Shown here one piece after another: positions 12,853 through 14,019 of a DNA stretch of 14,019 nt. The translations under genes were made by a program, and so were the position numbers. The number at the start of each line of letters is the position of its first letter. Positions within the stretch are counted from its first letter, which is position 1. The notes under the pieces are model-generated. The model was not told the DNA's origin. It saw only the letters and a program-made list of their open reading frames with translations, and did no database searches. This stretch comes from an uncultured bacterium (lineage in GTDB: Bacteria > Bacillota > Clostridia > Christensenellales > Borkfalkiaceae), in the NCBI GenBank assembly GCA_934871445.1, contig CAKXBD010000044.1, positions 1 to 14,019 on the forward strand, in the 5' to 3' direction.

Positions 12853-14019
12853 AACAGCACCTCCGATGAACAAATAATCAGCACAATCCCGATAAAATAC
12901 AGAAATGCTACAAACAGCAATCCCGCGGTGCAATAGTTGAGATTATCCGCCGTTTCGCTCAAAAAGGAGGAAATGCGGCTCTCGCCGAGCGGTTGGGTAA
13001 CGGCGGCGGTCAGCCTCAGGAATAAATTTGCCGCCACCAGCATGACGAGCGGCTCGAACAATACGGAGACCATGAGAAAAATACTCAGACTTCCGAGGGA
13101 ATTTTTAATGAGCACGCTGCCGGCTATCGCAAGGTCGAAGCCTCCGGAAAGAAATCCGCCGACGATGGGAACGCCCGTCCCGATAGCGTATTTCGCCGCT
13201 CTGCGGGTGATTCCGTCGTATGCTGCCGAAGTCAGTCCCTGCACGGTGAAAAACAATCCGAATACGGAGACGCTCACGCCGATAATCCATTTGTTTATAC
13301 TCTTGAAAAAAGCGGAAAAATTGTTAAGTTTCAATTCGTTCGACAGATTTCCCGCCATGGAAAACGCGATAATCGTCAACGTGAGCGGAAGGACGACCGC
13401 CGAAACAATAGAAACAATCGTGGTGCTTAGAAAGGCTACCGCGGGCTGGTAAATCGCGGCGGAAACGCTTCCGCCGCTCGCGGCCATAAGCGTCAGCAGC
13501 AAAGGAAACGTCAGCTGCATTTGCTCGCGCATGGAGGATACGGAGGAAAAGGCGCGAGAGAAACATTCCGTCAGAACCGCCAAAACGGGAATGAGAGCCG
13601 CCGCATAAGCGACGAGAAAAATCATATCCGCGGAAGTCTGAGAGGCAAAGCTACTCTTGACGGACGACAAGATCCCGCATAGCAGCGCCACCGCGCAGAT
13701 ACAGGCAAAAGCGGGAAGCATATCCTTTACGTCCTCGAACAATACGTTGAGAATCTGCTTTCCGAAGCCACCGTAGTCGAACTGTTCCCCCTTGATATAG
13801 TTGAAGAGTCGTTCACCTATCGTCTCGTCGGAAAAAATCCCCAAAGAATCGATATATTCCTGCAAGGCCTCCGTATCTAATTTTTCTATTTGTTCGAGGA
13901 TATTTTGATTGAGCTCCTCTTTTCCGTCCGTACCTTCCTCCGCCTGCGCGAATACGAGTCCCGGCAGGCAAAAGATGATGAAGAAAACGAGAGCAAAAAC
14001 CCGAAGAACGAGTCGACGT
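12849..14019 (-). CDS. spoIIIAE: SpoIIIAE, polytopic membrane protein (5' end outside window)
   Basis: Largest membrane protein of the SpoIIIA complex, needed for late forespore gene expression. The visible frame gives 389 residues plus stop; B. subtilis SpoIIIAE has about 399, so only a few N-terminal codons are missing. Residues just inside the edge form a signal peptide: basic RRLVLR, a hydrophobic core, then VFAQA with probable cleavage after A. An acidic linker comes next, with the family-like EYIDSLGIFSD stretch, and then about seven hydrophobic segments with conserved-looking GTGVPIVGGFLSGGFDL and KNSLGS. A TTG at 13865 could be mistaken for the start, but the open frame with the signal peptide upstream shows it is internal. 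Its stop overlaps the spoIIIAF start. Confidence 0.93.
   Translation of the reverse strand, partial: RRLVLRVFALVFFIIFCLPGLVFAQAEEGTDGKEELNQNILEQIEKLDTEALQEYIDSLGIFSDETIGERLFNYIKGEQFDYGGFGKQILNVLFEDVKDMLPAFACICAVALLCGILSSVKSSFASQTSADMIFLVAYAAALIPVLAVLTECFSRAFSSVSSMREQMQLTFPLLLTLMAASGGSVSAAIYQPAVAFLSTTIVSIVSAVVLPLTLTIIAFSMAGNLSNELKLNNFSAFFKSINKWIIGVSVSVFGLFFTVQGLTSAAYDGITRRAAKYAIGTGVPIVGGFLSGGFDLAIAGSVLIKNSLGSLSIFLMVSVLFEPLVMLVAANLFLRLTAAVTQPLGESRISSFLSETADNLNYCTAGLLFVAFLYFIGIVLIICSSEVLF
12860..12864 (-). promoter_or_regulatory. Ribosome binding site of spoIIIAF inside spoIIIAE
   Basis: GGAGG on the minus strand lies seven bases before TTG 12852 within the last codons of spoIIIAE. It supports the TTG start and translational coupling of the two genes. 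Confidence 0.65.

Noticed and set aside
12849..13865. spoIIIAE starting at TTG 13865
   Set aside because: The same frame stays open to the right edge and encodes a signal peptide and linker expected for SpoIIIAE, so the start lies outside the window.
1..14019. Mobile elements, CRISPR, tRNA, rRNA, riboswitch, defence genes
   Set aside because: No repeats with spacers, transposase or integrase motifs, cloverleaf-like segments or leader long enough for a known riboswitch were seen. All gaps are under 150 bases.

Overview
The window is a stretch of the core chromosome of an endospore-forming Bacillota, most likely a member of the Clostridia. This rests on four spoIIIA genes, spoIVB and spoIIM lying around the housekeeping series asp23-nusB-folD-ispA-dxs-tlyA-nadK-argR-recN, with nadK between tlyA and argR. 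No 16S or tRNA gene is present, so the genus cannot be named. I see no mobile element, CRISPR array, tRNA, rRNA or phage gene. Every supported gene is on the minus strand, so transcription runs from high to low coordinates.

Layout in transcription order: (1) 14019-11456, the end of the spoIIIA operon, spoIIIAE (its first few codons lie outside the window), AF, AG and AH. They are tightly packed and two of them start at TTG. They encode the mother-cell side of the channel ('feeding tube') between mother cell and forespore. (2) 11455-11314, a 142-base gap, the longest non-coding stretch. It holds a good sigma-A-type extended -10 promoter. (3) 11313-3135, a long housekeeping unit: Asp23-family protein, NusB, FolD, farnesyl/geranyl diphosphate synthase, DXS, TlyA-type rRNA methyltransferase, NAD kinase, ArgR, RecN. 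Genes overlap by 4 bases or sit within tens of bases of each other. A 10-bp-stem hairpin between the Asp23 gene and nusB may reduce downstream transcription. (4) 3051-2032, spoIVB, the signalling protease of the forespore-to-mother-cell checkpoint. (5) 1928-1335, spoIIM, unusually AT-rich, with a perfect 18-bp inverted repeat and T-run lying across its apparent start codon. (6) 1251-1, most of a secreted D-Ala-D-Ala carboxypeptidase with its own sigma-A-like promoter, running off the left edge.

Compared with the familiar Bacillus arrangement, xseA/xseB are missing between folD and ispA, and spo0A does not follow spoIVB. The genes of two separate Bacillus sporulation neighbourhoods (spoIIIA...spoIVB, and spoIIM...dacF) are joined. 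The biology is largely known: engulfment and peptidoglycan remodelling (SpoIIM, carboxypeptidase), channel assembly (SpoIIIAE-AH), sigma-K checkpoint signalling (SpoIVB), isoprenoid precursors (DXS, IspA), one-carbon metabolism (FolD), NADP supply (NadK) and DNA repair (RecN). I did not find a convincing undescribed system. The items most worth checking are the hairpin over the spoIIM start, the intra-operon hairpin, and several gene starts where stop-overlap and ribosome-binding-site evidence disagree.
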